A stretch of 64,000 nt of DNA from Thalassovita sp. (GCA_017792425.1 CP051233.1:2412319-2476318), one strand, 5' to 3'. Positions 24,160-32,923 are shown, counted from the stretch's first letter. Made by a program: numbers and translations. Notes: generated from the sequence alone by a model not told the origin.

Positions 24160-25268
24160 GCGCCGATGTGATCAAAATTGATCGCCCCGACGACCCCGAC
24201 CAAGTCCGCCAGCAAGGTCCGGACAAAGAGCTGAACGCGGCACAGATGGGTACGACCTATCTCGCGCAGGGCGCAAACAAACGCTCCATCGGGCTTGATC
24301 TGAAAACTGAGGGCGGGCAGGAAGTGCTAAAGGCGCTTCTGAAGGACGCTGACGTATTCGTGCAGAATTACCGGCCCGGCGCGCTCGATGCCTTGGGACT
24401 TGGCTATGACGAAATCCACAAGATAAACCCCCGCCTTGTCTATTGCTCCGTCTCCGCATTCGGACGCAATGGGCCGCGCGGCGAAGAAACTGGCTACGAT
24501 TTTGTTTTCCAAGCTGTTGCAGGCCTTATGGCACTCACCGGTTCTGAGGAAAGCGCACCCCTGAAAACCGGCGCCCCAGTGGTGGATTATGCCACCGGTT
24601 ACATGACCGCTTTCGCTATCTCCGCAGCCCTCTTCCAACGCACCCAAACCGGCCGAGGGCAAAATGTTGATCTTGCGATGTTTGATGCCACGCTGATGCT
24701 GATGAGCACTCATATTGCAGCATATAACATCGGCGGCAAGGCACCAATACCCGAGGGCAACCGCTTCGTGCTCGCTGGTATTGGGGCCTATGAAACCGCA
24801 GATGGTTTGCTCATGCTCGGGGCTGCCAATATGCGTCAGCAGAAGCGGCTTTGGGAGGCTCTCGACCGCCCCGATATGGTGAAGGAAACCCATGCCGAGC
24901 GTCTGGAAAGTCATGCCGCAGAGGAAGCCGTTCTGAAGGAGGTATTTCTCACTCGCACCGCCGACGAATGGCAGGACTTCCTGCGTCAGCACCAAGTACC
25001 GGCAGGCCGTGTTCGCACGATGCAGGAGGCGCTCGCGGATCCACAGCTTGCCACCCGTGGCCTACTTCAGGACACTCCCGCCCCACTTGGTCGCGATGGC
25101 ACCCACAAGGTGCCCGTCGCGCCATTTCTAATGTCTGAGGGCAACCCCAGCATCGAGCGGCCTGCCCCGACTATCGGCGAGCACACCGACGAGGTTCTTG
25201 CCGAGGTAGGCTTCACAACCGATCAGATCGAGGCCCTGATCCAATCACGGGCCGCAAGTCGCATGTAG
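24072..25268 (+). CDS. CaiB/BaiF family CoA-transferase, third of three
   Basis: A 398-residue class III CoA-transferase with LKVIDATHVLAGPFAAYQLA, VFVQNYRPGALDALGLGYDE and the catalytic-Asp segment ETGYDFVFQAVAGLMALTG, ending PTIGEHTDEVLAEVGF. It is the most divergent of the three in the island. A TAGGAG site precedes the ATG, which lies inside the end of the preceding membrane-protein frame. It is the last enzyme gene before the IS3 debris and may activate a different acid from the other two. Confidence 0.92.
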   Translation: MPRAFEGLKVIDATHVLAGPFAAYQLAVLGADVIKIDRPDDPDQVRQQGPDKELNAAQMGTTYLAQGANKRSIGLDLKTEGGQEVLKALLKDADVFVQNYRPGALDALGLGYDEIHKINPRLVYCSVSAFGRNGPRGEETGYDFVFQAVAGLMALTGSEESAPLKTGAPVVDYATGYMTAFAISAALFQRTQTGRGQNVDLAMFDATLMLMSTHIAAYNIGGKAPIPEGNRFVLAGIGAYETADGLLMLGAANMRQQKRLWEALDRPDMVKETHAERLESHAAEEAVLKEVFLTRTADEWQDFLRQHQVPAGRVRTMQEALADPQLATRGLLQDTPAPLGRDGTHKVPVAPFLMSEGNPSIERPAPTIGEHTDEVLAEVGFTTDQIEALIQSRAASRM

Positions 25269-25439
25269 GTGGGGAAAGTTTGCATAGGCACGACGACTTT
25301 GTTTCGGGCTGTGCATGTGCTTAAGTTTTGGAAAGATGTCGGGTTTTTCAGAATATTAGCAGGGGGGCCTGCTTCAAGGAGTGCAACTGCCGAGGCCTGT
25401 GAGCGGTGCTGTCTGGACCTGCACCAGTTCTGTTCCGGT

Positions 25440-25575
25440 CAGATCCTCAAATTATGCGACCCATTGTTCGAAGGCCACGGGTGATTTCCAGCCGAGGGCT
25501 GAGTATTTTCGGCACGGGTTGTAGAAGCTGTTAATGTATTCGAAGAGGGCCACTTCGACCTCGCGGCGGGTTCGT
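25440..25575 (-). pseudogene. IS3-family transposase (OrfB) C-terminal fragment
   Basis: On the minus strand the segment reads RTRREVEVALFEYINSFYNP and then CRKYSALGWKSPVAFEQW before stopping at 25452. This is the characteristic C-terminus of IS3-group OrfB transposases. No start and no catalytic domain are attached in this orientation. Confidence 0.75.
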
Positions 25576-25745
25576 GATCGATGTCTTCGCCCGCTAGATC
25601 GTCGGCTGGCGTGTCTCAACCTTGATGACAACCGGCTTCGTGCTGGATGCCCTGAACCAGGCGATCTGCCAGCAGGCATCATCCGAAGTGAAATAGCGGA
25701 TCCATCGCTCCGACCGCGGGTCGCAAGGCGGATTCAAGCGGTTGT
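25575..25745 (+). pseudogene. IS3-family transposase (OrfB) internal fragment with stops
   Basis: On the plus strand the segment reads VIDVFAR, stop, IVGWRVSTLMTTGFVLDALN, then QAICQQASSEVK, stop, RIHRSDRGSQ. This is the central integrase region of an IS3-group OrfB, ending at the HSDRGSQ motif that contains the second catalytic Asp. Two in-frame stop codons make it non-functional. It abuts the oppositely oriented C-terminal fragment, so the element has been rearranged as well as truncated. Confidence 0.7.
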
Positions 25746-25956
25746 CGCTACGGTTCCCAATTGGAGGTTGTGATGACAAACAACAAACGGGCATCGGCGC
25801 AAAGCACAATACGTGGTTAAAGACGTCGTTTGCGACGTGTTTTTTTACGGGGTCAGTGAACCTTGATATCCATCAGATGCTCCTCTCGCCACCTATGTCC
25901 GCTGCGATAGCAGCAGGTTGGTGGGAAGGCAGTTCATCCCACTGGCTCACTCGACC

Positions 25957-27345
25957 CTACTCCCACTTCGAGAGCTGCAGCGCAATCGAGATAAACAGAC
26001 CATAGGCGAACATTCCCGCCGCGATGGCGATGAACACGGCGTTCACCCCCAATTCCGTTGTCTGCCCCAGCAACACTGACCCGCCGAAAGCAATTGCCAG
26101 ACGTATGACCCCACCAAGGAAGGGCAATACCAGTCTCCCGGCCCCTTGGCTGGCGAAATACAGCGCCAGCCCCAGCCCGAAGAACCCATAGAACGGCGCG
26201 ACGGCCCTAAAATAGGCCCGACCCACGGACAAGGCCTCGGTCTCTTGTGCTGACAGGAACAGCCGCAGCCACAAATCAGGAAACACCGCCACCACGGCCC
26301 CGATCCCCCCGACGATCCCTGCCGCGGCGATGGACCCCGTCCAGGCCACCGCAAGGGCACGGCGCCGGTTGCCCGCCCCTATATTCGCGCCGACCATGGC
26401 CGTCATCGCTGCGCCGATGCCAAAGACGATCGGGATCATCAGGAATTCCAGCCGCGCGCCCAGGCCGTACCCCGCCAAGGCCGCTGCACCATGCCGCCCG
26501 ACGGCGCCGACCATCAGGACGATGGTCAACACTGTCAGCACGGAATTGACGGATGCGATGCTCCCGACTTTCAGGATATCGGCAAACATGTCCCATGCCA
26601 GCCGCGCACGCCCAGGAGACAGCCCGGCCCGACCGGCCAGCAGGTACGCCACCGCGACGGCCGCGCCAAGCGCATGGGCAATGATGCCACCCAAGGCCAG
26701 CCCGGCCATACCAAGGGCCGGAAACGGCCCCCAACCAAGCGCGAAGGCCCCGGCCAGGGGAATGCTGAGAACCGAAACACCCAGCAACACCAGCGAAGGA
26801 ACGCCCATGTTGCCCGCTCCACGGATCACACTGAGGCTGGAATGACAAAGCCAGATCGCAAGACAGCCCGGAAAATACACCGCGGCATAGTCCAACGCCG
26901 ACCGGATGGCATCCGAATCCCCGCCGAGCAAACCAAAGACGGCCCGTCCGAAGAGCGCCATGGCCAGAGCCGAGGCCGCAGCCAAGACCAAGGCCAGACT
27001 CCACGCCGCCAGGATCAGTCCGCTTGCACGTGCGTCGTGGTTCGCCCCTAGCGCACGTGCCACGGCCGACGATATTGCCCCACCCATCGACCCGGCGGAC
27101 AGCATCTGCGTCAGCATCACCAACGGAAAGACCAGCGCCAGGCCTGCCAGAGCAGGAACCCCCAGGCGGCTGGCGAAATAGCCCTCGGCAATGCTCATCG
27201 CCGCCTGCACCACCATTGCCAACACGTTCGGCAGAGCCAGCCTTGCCAATGTCGGGGCAATCCGCCCGTCCAACAAGACACGGGTGCGCGCCGCCCGCGC
27301 AGTGGCGGCCGTGGTCCGCTCCGTGACGGACACCCCACCCATCAC
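25957..27345 (-). CDS. MATE family efflux transporter
   Basis: 462 residues with twelve predicted membrane helices in two homologous halves (LARLALPNVLAMVVQAAMSI and SIASVNSVLTVLTIVLMVGA open the two halves). It is expected to export cationic drugs or metabolites in exchange for H+ or Na+. Its ATG overlaps the thioesterase stop (ATGA), so the two are co-translated. The pair is divergent from an HxlR regulator, which probably controls it. The substrate is unknown. Confidence 0.9.
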   Translation of the reverse strand: MMGGVSVTERTTAATARAARTRVLLDGRIAPTLARLALPNVLAMVVQAAMSIAEGYFASRLGVPALAGLALVFPLVMLTQMLSAGSMGGAISSAVARALGANHDARASGLILAAWSLALVLAAASALAMALFGRAVFGLLGGDSDAIRSALDYAAVYFPGCLAIWLCHSSLSVIRGAGNMGVPSLVLLGVSVLSIPLAGAFALGWGPFPALGMAGLALGGIIAHALGAAVAVAYLLAGRAGLSPGRARLAWDMFADILKVGSIASVNSVLTVLTIVLMVGAVGRHGAAALAGYGLGARLEFLMIPIVFGIGAAMTAMVGANIGAGNRRRALAVAWTGSIAAAGIVGGIGAVVAVFPDLWLRLFLSAQETEALSVGRAYFRAVAPFYGFFGLGLALYFASQGAGRLVLPFLGGVIRLAIAFGGSVLLGQTTELGVNAVFIAIAAGMFAYGLFISIALQLSKWE

Positions 27346-27854
27346 GCGACCGTCCCGTCCAGCGGGAACAGGAAACAGGTGGTAGAGCCATGCGCATAGA
27401 GTTTGTCGTCGCCGACCCCGATCAGCCGGGCCTCGGCGGTGGCCATGCGCCGCCCGCGATGGATAACTTCGCCTTCGGCCCGCAACTTGCCGCCATCAGA
27501 GCGGATCGCGCGAGTATAGTTGATCTTCAGTTCCGCCGTGGTGAAACCCCAGCCCGGTTCCAGCGTTGTGTGAACCGAAATACCCAGCGCCGAGTCCATG
27601 ATGGTCGCCGCGAAACCACCATGCACCGTCCCCATCGGGTTCAGCAGCCAATCTCCCGGCTCAGCTTCGAATGCAACCTTGCCATACGCCAGGTCACGAG
27701 CCGGCGACATGCCCATGGTCGCTGAAATCGACGGCTGGGCGCCGATCTGCCCGGCGGCAAGGGCGCGCATGTAGTCCAGCCCAGACATGCGCATCGCCGC
27801 GGCAGGATCGAAGGTGGCTCTGGCATATTCATAAGTCCGGGTGATCTTGGTCAT
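27342..27854 (-). CDS. PaaI family thioesterase (hot-dog fold)
   Basis: 170 residues. The central LLNPMGTVHGGFAATIMDSA is the PaaI/4HBT signature (Asn, His-Gly-Gly and Asp positions). Enzymes of this family hydrolyse small or aromatic acyl-CoA thioesters. It is the promoter-proximal gene of a two-gene operon with the MATE exporter. Coupling a thioesterase with an exporter suggests release and expulsion of a CoA-trapped acid, which is inference. Confidence 0.88.
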   Translation of the reverse strand: MTKITRTYEYARATFDPAAAMRMSGLDYMRALAAGQIGAQPSISATMGMSPARDLAYGKVAFEAEPGDWLLNPMGTVHGGFAATIMDSALGISVHTTLEPGWGFTTAELKINYTRAIRSDGGKLRAEGEVIHRGRRMATAEARLIGVGDDKLYAHGSTTCFLFPLDGTVA

Positions 27855-27887
27855 GTGAAGCCTTTTTTGCGCTGTCCGGCATTGTAG

Positions 27888-27930
27888 GTTCTATTTTGGA
27901 ACTAACTCTTTGTAAGTTCTGTTTCGGAAC
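27888..27930. promoter_or_regulatory. Two palindromic operators between thioesterase and HxlR genes
   Basis: GTTCTATTTTGGAAC (27888-27902) and GTTCTGTTTCGGAAC (27916-27930) are 15-bp inverted repeats with GTTC/GAAC arms, 28 bp apart centre to centre. They lie midway between the divergent genes, 27 bp before the HxlR start, and are the obvious binding sites for this regulator. Confidence 0.65.
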
Positions 27931-27956
27931 CTGTCAACTTGCGCTATAAGAGCGGC

Positions 27957-28397
27957 ATGAAATGGGAAGACCTGAGAACCGAACGTTGCCCCGTCGCCCG
28001 CGGATTGTCCGTGATTGGGGACCGCTGGACCTTGCTCGTGCTGCGCGACTGCTTTCTTGGCGTCCGACGGTTCGAGCAGATGCAGGAACGGCTGGGCATC
28101 ACCCGGCACATCTTGGCTGATCGCCTACGCAAACTGGAAACCGAGGGCCTGCTGCGTCGCGAACAATATATGGAGCACCCGCCCCGCCATGAATATCGCC
28201 TGACCGACAAGGGCAAGGCGTTCTATCCCGTTCTGGTTTCGTTGATCGCCTGGGCCGACCAGAACGTGCCGTCGGATCAAGGCACTGCCATGACATTGCT
28301 GTCGCGCGAAACCGGCAAACCGATTCAGCCCGTGCTCACCGATGCAAACACTGGTCGTCCCATCACCCACCGCGACGTCATTGCCAGCAAGAACTAG
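27957..28397 (+). CDS. HxlR family transcriptional regulator
   Basis: 146 residues from ATG at 27957 (MKWEDLRTERCPVARGL). The family marks are the early Cys (residue 11) and the winged helix: LSVIGDRWTLLVLRDCFLGV, then RRFEQMQERLGITRHILADR with LRKLETEGLL. HxlR proteins sense reactive electrophiles or small metabolites and often regulate a divergent operon. Here that operon is thioesterase-MATE, with two palindromes in between. The start could also be a TTG 18 bp upstream, but that would place it inside the operator region. Confidence 0.92.
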   Translation: MKWEDLRTERCPVARGLSVIGDRWTLLVLRDCFLGVRRFEQMQERLGITRHILADRLRKLETEGLLRREQYMEHPPRHEYRLTDKGKAFYPVLVSLIAWADQNVPSDQGTAMTLLSRETGKPIQPVLTDANTGRPITHRDVIASKN

Positions 28398-28598
28398 GCG
28401 TCCAAATCAATGTGGTCGCTTTCACGTATCGGCTGCCCATCCGCAGCCAGAAGCCTTGCGTTGTTTGCTGCGCAGGTCACCAGAACAGAAGCAACCATCC
28501 AATCCAGGTTGAACCGAAGACCTCGCTGCCCCCCGCTTGGACGTTTTTACCACCTACACCGACTGGACTTCCTCTCAATTCCACGCGTGTGTGTACCC

Positions 28599-28620
28599 GC
28601 CCGGTGAGTTCCGGGCTTTT
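28599..28620 (+). terminator. Terminator-like hairpin before the recombinase cassette
   Basis: GCCCGG-TGAGTT-CCGGGC is followed by TTTT. It lies 46 bp upstream of the DUF2924 gene and downstream of a 200-bp stretch without genes. It may be the end of a lost gene or a leader attenuator. The stretch 28398-28598 shows nothing else recognisable. Confidence 0.4.
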
Positions 28621-28665
28621 CCCGGTAGCAGGCGCGGGATGCGCGGGAACCCGGAGGGAAGCACG

Positions 28666-29097
28666 ATGACGAAACGGCGTGAAGCGGCACTGGTTGATAT
28701 CAGTGAACTGGAGCAGATGGGGCGGGACGCGTTGCTGTCGCTGTGGCGCAGGCAGCACGGCCAGCCAGCACCGAGAGGCCTGAGCCGCCCGATGTTGCGG
28801 CGCATTCTGGCATTTGACATGCAGGCGCAGCAGCTTGGCGGATTGCCGAGGCAGGCCGAGCGGATGATCGAGAGGGAACTGGCCGGAAGGCGGAGCCCGG
28901 GTACACCGGGGCTGCAACCCGGCGGGCGGTTGATCCGGGAATGGAACGGGGTCACCCACGTGGTCGATGTCGTGGAGGGCGGGTTTGCCTGGAACGGAGA
29001 GCGCCATCGCTCCCTATCGGCCATCGCGCGCGCGATCACCGGCGCGCGCTGGTCCGGGCCACGGTTTTTCGGGCTGACAGGAGCGGGCAAACCATGA
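28666..29097 (+). CDS. DUF2924 domain-containing protein
   Basis: 143 residues from ATG at 28666 (RBS GGAGGG). The DUF2924 core is clear: PRGLSRPMLRRILAFDMQAQ, then RLIREWNGVTHVVDVVEGGF and SLSAIARAITGARWSGPRFF. The function is unknown, but members are almost always encoded directly upstream of a large serine recombinase, as here where the ATGA overlap joins the two genes. A role as an accessory (directionality or DNA-binding) factor of the recombinase is plausible. It is basic and rich in Arg. Confidence 0.9.
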   Translation: MTKRREAALVDISELEQMGRDALLSLWRRQHGQPAPRGLSRPMLRRILAFDMQAQQLGGLPRQAERMIERELAGRRSPGTPGLQPGGRLIREWNGVTHVVDVVEGGFAWNGERHRSLSAIARAITGARWSGPRFFGLTGAGKP

Positions 29098-30785
29098 GCC
29101 AGCGCCCGAAGATCCGCTGCGCCATCTACACGCGCAAATCCTCCGACGACGGGCTGGAGCAGGATTTCAACTCTCTGGATGCCCAGCACGAGGCCTGTGC
29201 CGCCTATGTCGCCAGCCAGCGCCACGAGGGCTGGAAGCTGCTGCCGGCGCGCTACGACGATGGCGGCGTTTCCGGCGGAACACTGGAACGCCCCGCCCTG
29301 CAACGCCTGCTGGCCGATATCGAGGCGCGCCGTGTCGACATGGTGGTCGTTTACAAGATCGACCGGCTGACCCGGTCGCTGGCCGATTTCGCGCGGCTGG
29401 TGGACAGGCTGGAACAGGCGGACTGCTCCTTCGTATCGGTCACGCAGGCGTTCAACACCTCTTCCTCGATGGGGCGCCTCACCCTCAACGTGCTGTTGTC
29501 CTTTGCCCAGTTCGAACGCGAGGTCACCGCCGAACGCATCCGCGACAAGATCGCGGCCTCCAAGAAGAAGGGTCTGTGGATGGGGGGCGTCCTGCCACTG
29601 GGCTATGACCGTCACCCCGATCCGCTGCGCCGCGAACTGGTGGTCAACCCGGAGGAGGCCCGCACCGTCAACCGCCTGTTCGAACTCTATGCCGAGCACG
29701 GGTGCCTGAGGCAGGTCACCGCGCTGGCCCGCTCCGAGGGGTTGCGATCAAAGCGCCAGGTCTATTCCACCGGCCGGACCAGCGGCGGCCAATCCCTGTC
29801 CCGGGGCCAGTTGCACTACCTGCTGCGCAACCCGGTCTATCGTGGTCGGATCCGCCACAAGGACAAGGAATGGCCGGGCTTGCAGCCCCCGATCATCGAC
29901 GACATCCTCTGGGCCAAGGTGCAATCGAGGCTGGACGCCGCCCGGAACGGACCACGGCGCATGACCTCCGGACAAAACCGTGCGGTTCCGTCCTGGCTGT
30001 CAGGCAAGCTGCGCGATGACACCGGGGACCGCCTGACACCGACCCACACGGTGAAAGGCAGGCACCGGCACCGCTACTATGTCTCCGGCAGGCTGCTGTC
30101 CGGCACCCCCGATCCCGCCGGCTGGCGGCTGCGCGCCCCCGACCTGGAACGCATGTTCGCCCAGGTGGTGATCGCGCATCTGCGCCACCATGCGGCGCGG
30201 CATACGATACTGGCCAGCCCAGACGCCAGCCGGGCCGAACGCGTTGCGCAACAGGCCTTTGACTTTGCCGATGCCATCGACACCGACCCCAGCCAGACAG
30301 GCCAACTGATCGCCAGCGGGGTACTCTACGGGAACAGGTTGTCCTTGCGGCTGGACTCTCTCGCCGTTGCGAATGCGCTGGGAGTGTCCAACAGCAAATT
30401 GGCAGATGAGCTTCTCTCCGTCGACGCGCCTTTCACGCTGCGCCGTCGCGGGGTTGAGACCCGGATCATCGCAGGCGAACGCTTGCCAGCTCCCGATCCG
30501 GTATTGCGCGCCACCCTGATCCGCGCCCATGGCTGGGTCACAGCCCTGCGCAAGGGCATCCCCCTGTCGCAGATCGCGACAGACGAGAAGATCTCTGAAT
30601 CCTACCTGCGCACCCGGATCCGCTTTGCCTTCCTGTCACCGCGCATCCAGCAGGCCATCCTGGCCGGCACCCAGCCTGTCGACCTGACCGCGCAACGGCT
30701 GGCGACCAGCCCGATCCCGCTCGACTGGCAGGAACAGGACCGGCACTTCGGATTTACCCCTACCAACGGCAACGCGGTCATCTGA
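29094..30785 (+). CDS. Large serine recombinase (recombinase family protein)
   Basis: 563 residues. The N-terminal resolvase domain starts CAIYTRKSSDDGLEQDFNSL, with Ser16 as the probable nucleophile, and includes VVYKIDRLTRSLADFARLVD and FAQFEREVTAERIRDKIAAS. A recombinase domain (about 170-290) and a C-terminal zinc-ribbon-like region with degenerate Cys positions follow. The C-terminus carries a helix-turn-helix-like stretch (GIPLSQIATDEKISESYLRT). It would integrate and excise its carrier DNA. Translation is coupled to the DUF2924 gene. Confidence 0.93.
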   Translation: MSQRPKIRCAIYTRKSSDDGLEQDFNSLDAQHEACAAYVASQRHEGWKLLPARYDDGGVSGGTLERPALQRLLADIEARRVDMVVVYKIDRLTRSLADFARLVDRLEQADCSFVSVTQAFNTSSSMGRLTLNVLLSFAQFEREVTAERIRDKIAASKKKGLWMGGVLPLGYDRHPDPLRRELVVNPEEARTVNRLFELYAEHGCLRQVTALARSEGLRSKRQVYSTGRTSGGQSLSRGQLHYLLRNPVYRGRIRHKDKEWPGLQPPIIDDILWAKVQSRLDAARNGPRRMTSGQNRAVPSWLSGKLRDDTGDRLTPTHTVKGRHRHRYYVSGRLLSGTPDPAGWRLRAPDLERMFAQVVIAHLRHHAARHTILASPDASRAERVAQQAFDFADAIDTDPSQTGQLIASGVLYGNRLSLRLDSLAVANALGVSNSKLADELLSVDAPFTLRRRGVETRIIAGERLPAPDPVLRATLIRAHGWVTALRKGIPLSQIATDEKISESYLRTRIRFAFLSPRIQQAILAGTQPVDLTAQRLATSPIPLDWQEQDRHFGFTPTNGNAVI

Positions 30786-30790
30786 CCCGC

Positions 30791-31540
30791 TCAGCCAACC
30801 CTGCGCGAAATCCCCTGCAACCGGTCTATGCCGGTCCGGATGATCGACAGGATCCGGTCATTGCGGTCCAGATCCTCGCGCAGGAAGTCCCGCATCCCGC
30901 CGTCGGTTGTTGCGTTCAGGGTCTCACGCAACCAGTCGCGCTCTTCCTCGAAGCTGAGCAGGCGTTCCTGCAGGCAGATCAGCTTTCCCTGCTCGTCCTC
31001 GGTGATCGGGCCGACAACCCGCACCTCGCCCGTGAACATGTCGATCCGGACCTGGTCCGGATGCGGCAGAGGGTCCGGCAGATCCGTCAATCGCAACCGT
31101 TGCCGCCGCTCCAGCTCCTGTTCCCAGTAGGCCTTGTAGTCAGAGGCGATCTCCGCCACCTCCTCCGCCAGCGCCCGGTTCTGCTGTTCGACCCGGGTCA
31201 GGATCTCGGCAAACAGCCGTTGCGAGCGGTGCTGCCCCTTGGCGGCATTGACCGCCAGCGACCGCATGACCGCCCGCGCCATCGGGATGCTGACGTTCCG
31301 GTCCCCCTCGCGCACGCTGATCTCGCGATAGGCCTCTTCCAGGATGATCCCTTTCAGACGCTCCTCGCCAAGCGGTGTCCGCCGGTTGCGCGATCCTTTC
31401 GGGCGGCCCTTCGGATTGCCGGATCGCCCGGGCTTGAACCGCCCCGAGACCGGTGGCTTGCCATAGCCGACCTCGTACTCCGGTCCCGGTCCGGGCAAAC
31501 CCGCCTTGTCGCGGCCGGTCTTTTTCCTGCCCCCGCTCAT
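30791..31540 (-). CDS. DUF5681 domain-containing protein
   Basis: 249 residues. The DUF5681 motif is near the N-terminus: VGYGKPPVSGRFKPGRSGNP then KGRPKGSRN. The C-terminal 120 residues are charged and helical, with possible coiled coil (LQERLLSFEEERDWLRETL). Such proteins occur mainly in prophages and genomic islands, often near terminase or methyltransferase genes. The ATG overlaps the stop of the methyltransferase gene. The function is not known; a phage packaging-related or DNA-binding role is possible. Confidence 0.85.
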   Translation of the reverse strand: MSGGRKKTGRDKAGLPGPGPEYEVGYGKPPVSGRFKPGRSGNPKGRPKGSRNRRTPLGEERLKGIILEEAYREISVREGDRNVSIPMARAVMRSLAVNAAKGQHRSQRLFAEILTRVEQQNRALAEEVAEIASDYKAYWEQELERRQRLRLTDLPDPLPHPDQVRIDMFTGEVRVVGPITEDEQGKLICLQERLLSFEEERDWLRETLNATTDGGMRDFLREDLDRNDRILSIIRTGIDRLQGISRRVG

Positions 31541-32841
31541 TCAGCCGCTTTCAACGCTGCGGCATTCGGCGGGGTCCAGCCGCACAGAACCTGCTCGGCC
31601 TCGTCCTTCGCCCAGGCTTCCCACCGGGCCAGAATCCGGTCGCAGTAGATCGTGTCCAGTTCGCACAGGTACCCGCACCGCCCGGTCTTGCCGGCCGCGA
31701 TCAGCGTCGAACCGGACCCGCCGAACAGGTCCAGCACGATCTCGCCCCGCCCCGAGACATCCCGGATCGCATCGGCGATCATCTGCACCGGCTTCACGGT
31801 CGGGTGCAGTGCCAGTTCCTCCATCCGCCCGGCACGGCGGCTGTTGGCCCCGCGGTATTCCCAGACATTGGTCCGGTAGCGCCCGTGCTGGCCCAGCTCG
31901 AACGTGTTGACATGCGGGGCCGTCCCCTTCTTGAAGGCAAAGACCAGCTCGTGGCGCGAGCGATAGAAGGTGCCCATCCCGCCATTGTCCTTGGCCCAGA
32001 CCACCAGGTTCTTCAGCTCGTCATAGACCGCGTGGCCCGCCGCCAGCATCTCGGACATGTGCCGCCAGTCCATGCACAGGAAATGGATCGAGCCGTCCAG
32101 GCTATGCTCCGCCATGTTGCGAAACGCCCGTTCCAAGAAGGCGGTGAACTCGGGGGCGCTCATCTCGCCTGACGCCATGGCGAACTCGCGGTGCCGGATC
32201 TTGCCCGAGTTCCCGACATGCCCGTCGATCGGCACGTTGTAGGGCGGATCGCTGAACACCATCCGCGCCAGCTCGCCCTGCATCAGCGCCGCCGCCACCT
32301 GCGGATCCAGCGCGTCGCCGCAGATCAGCCGGTGTGCCCCCAGCTGCCAGATGTCCCCGGGGCGGACCCGCGCCTGTGCCTCTGCGGGAATGTGTTCATC
32401 CGCCGGGTCGCCCGGCTCCTCCGGCTTGACCTCTTCCAGGATGCCGTCGATCTCCGGGATGGAGAAGCCCGTGATCGACAGGTCGAACTCCAGCTCCGCC
32501 GAAGCCAGCGCCCCCAGTTCGGCCGCCAGCAGCTCCTCGTCCCAGCCCGCGTTCAGCGCCAGCTTGTTGTCCGCCAGCACATAGGCCCGCTTCTCATCCT
32601 CGCTCATGTGATCGAGCCGCAGGCAAGGCACCTCGGTCATCCCCAGCAGCGTCGCCCCCGCCACCCGGCCATGCCCGGCAAGGATCGTGCCGTGCTCGTC
32701 GATCAGCACCGGGTTGGTAAACCCGAAAGTCTCGATACTGTCGGCAATCTGCCGGACCTGCTTCTTCGAATGGGTCCGCGCATTGCGTGCCCAGGGCTTG
32801 AGACCCGCAATGGGCATCATCTGGATCGTCGTTCGGGTCAT
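31537..32841 (-). CDS. ParB-like/DNA methyltransferase fusion (phage type)
   Basis: 434 residues. An N-terminal ParB/sulfiredoxin-like domain (residues about 8-95, with NPVLIDEHGTILAGHGRVAG) is joined to a DNA N4/N6 methyltransferase domain with the catalytic DPPY at 198-201 and the SAM motif DLFGGSGSTLIAAGKTGR. This architecture is widespread in phages of alphaproteobacteria, where it is thought to modify phage DNA. RBS GGAGG stands 6 bp before the ATG. No restriction enzyme is encoded nearby, so it is a solitary methylase. The recognition sequence is unknown. Confidence 0.92.
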   Translation of the reverse strand: MTRTTIQMMPIAGLKPWARNARTHSKKQVRQIADSIETFGFTNPVLIDEHGTILAGHGRVAGATLLGMTEVPCLRLDHMSEDEKRAYVLADNKLALNAGWDEELLAAELGALASAELEFDLSITGFSIPEIDGILEEVKPEEPGDPADEHIPAEAQARVRPGDIWQLGAHRLICGDALDPQVAAALMQGELARMVFSDPPYNVPIDGHVGNSGKIRHREFAMASGEMSAPEFTAFLERAFRNMAEHSLDGSIHFLCMDWRHMSEMLAAGHAVYDELKNLVVWAKDNGGMGTFYRSRHELVFAFKKGTAPHVNTFELGQHGRYRTNVWEYRGANSRRAGRMEELALHPTVKPVQMIADAIRDVSGRGEIVLDLFGGSGSTLIAAGKTGRCGYLCELDTIYCDRILARWEAWAKDEAEQVLCGWTPPNAAALKAAE

Positions 32842-32907
32842 TCTGACCTCCTGTAGCAGCTCGACCGGGAATCACCACTCCGGCCTCTGGCGTTAGTTTT
32901 AACAAAC

Positions 32908-32923
32908 TTCTGGCAATTCAGAA
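32908..32923. promoter_or_regulatory. Candidate operator between methyltransferase and XRE genes
   Basis: TTCTG-GCAATT-CAGAA is a 16-bp inverted repeat in the 127-bp region between the divergent genes, about 46 bp before the XRE start. It is the only clear dyad there and could be the site bound by the XRE repressor. Confidence 0.4.

Noticed and set aside
26276..27397. A 373-codon open frame on the minus strand in another phase
   Set aside because: It is a shadow of the MATE transporter gene; the translation is Gly/Arg-rich and has no membrane pattern.
31537..32841. Restriction-modification system
   Set aside because: Only a methyltransferase is present. The neighbours are a DUF5681 protein and a repressor-protease pair, with no endonuclease or specificity subunit.
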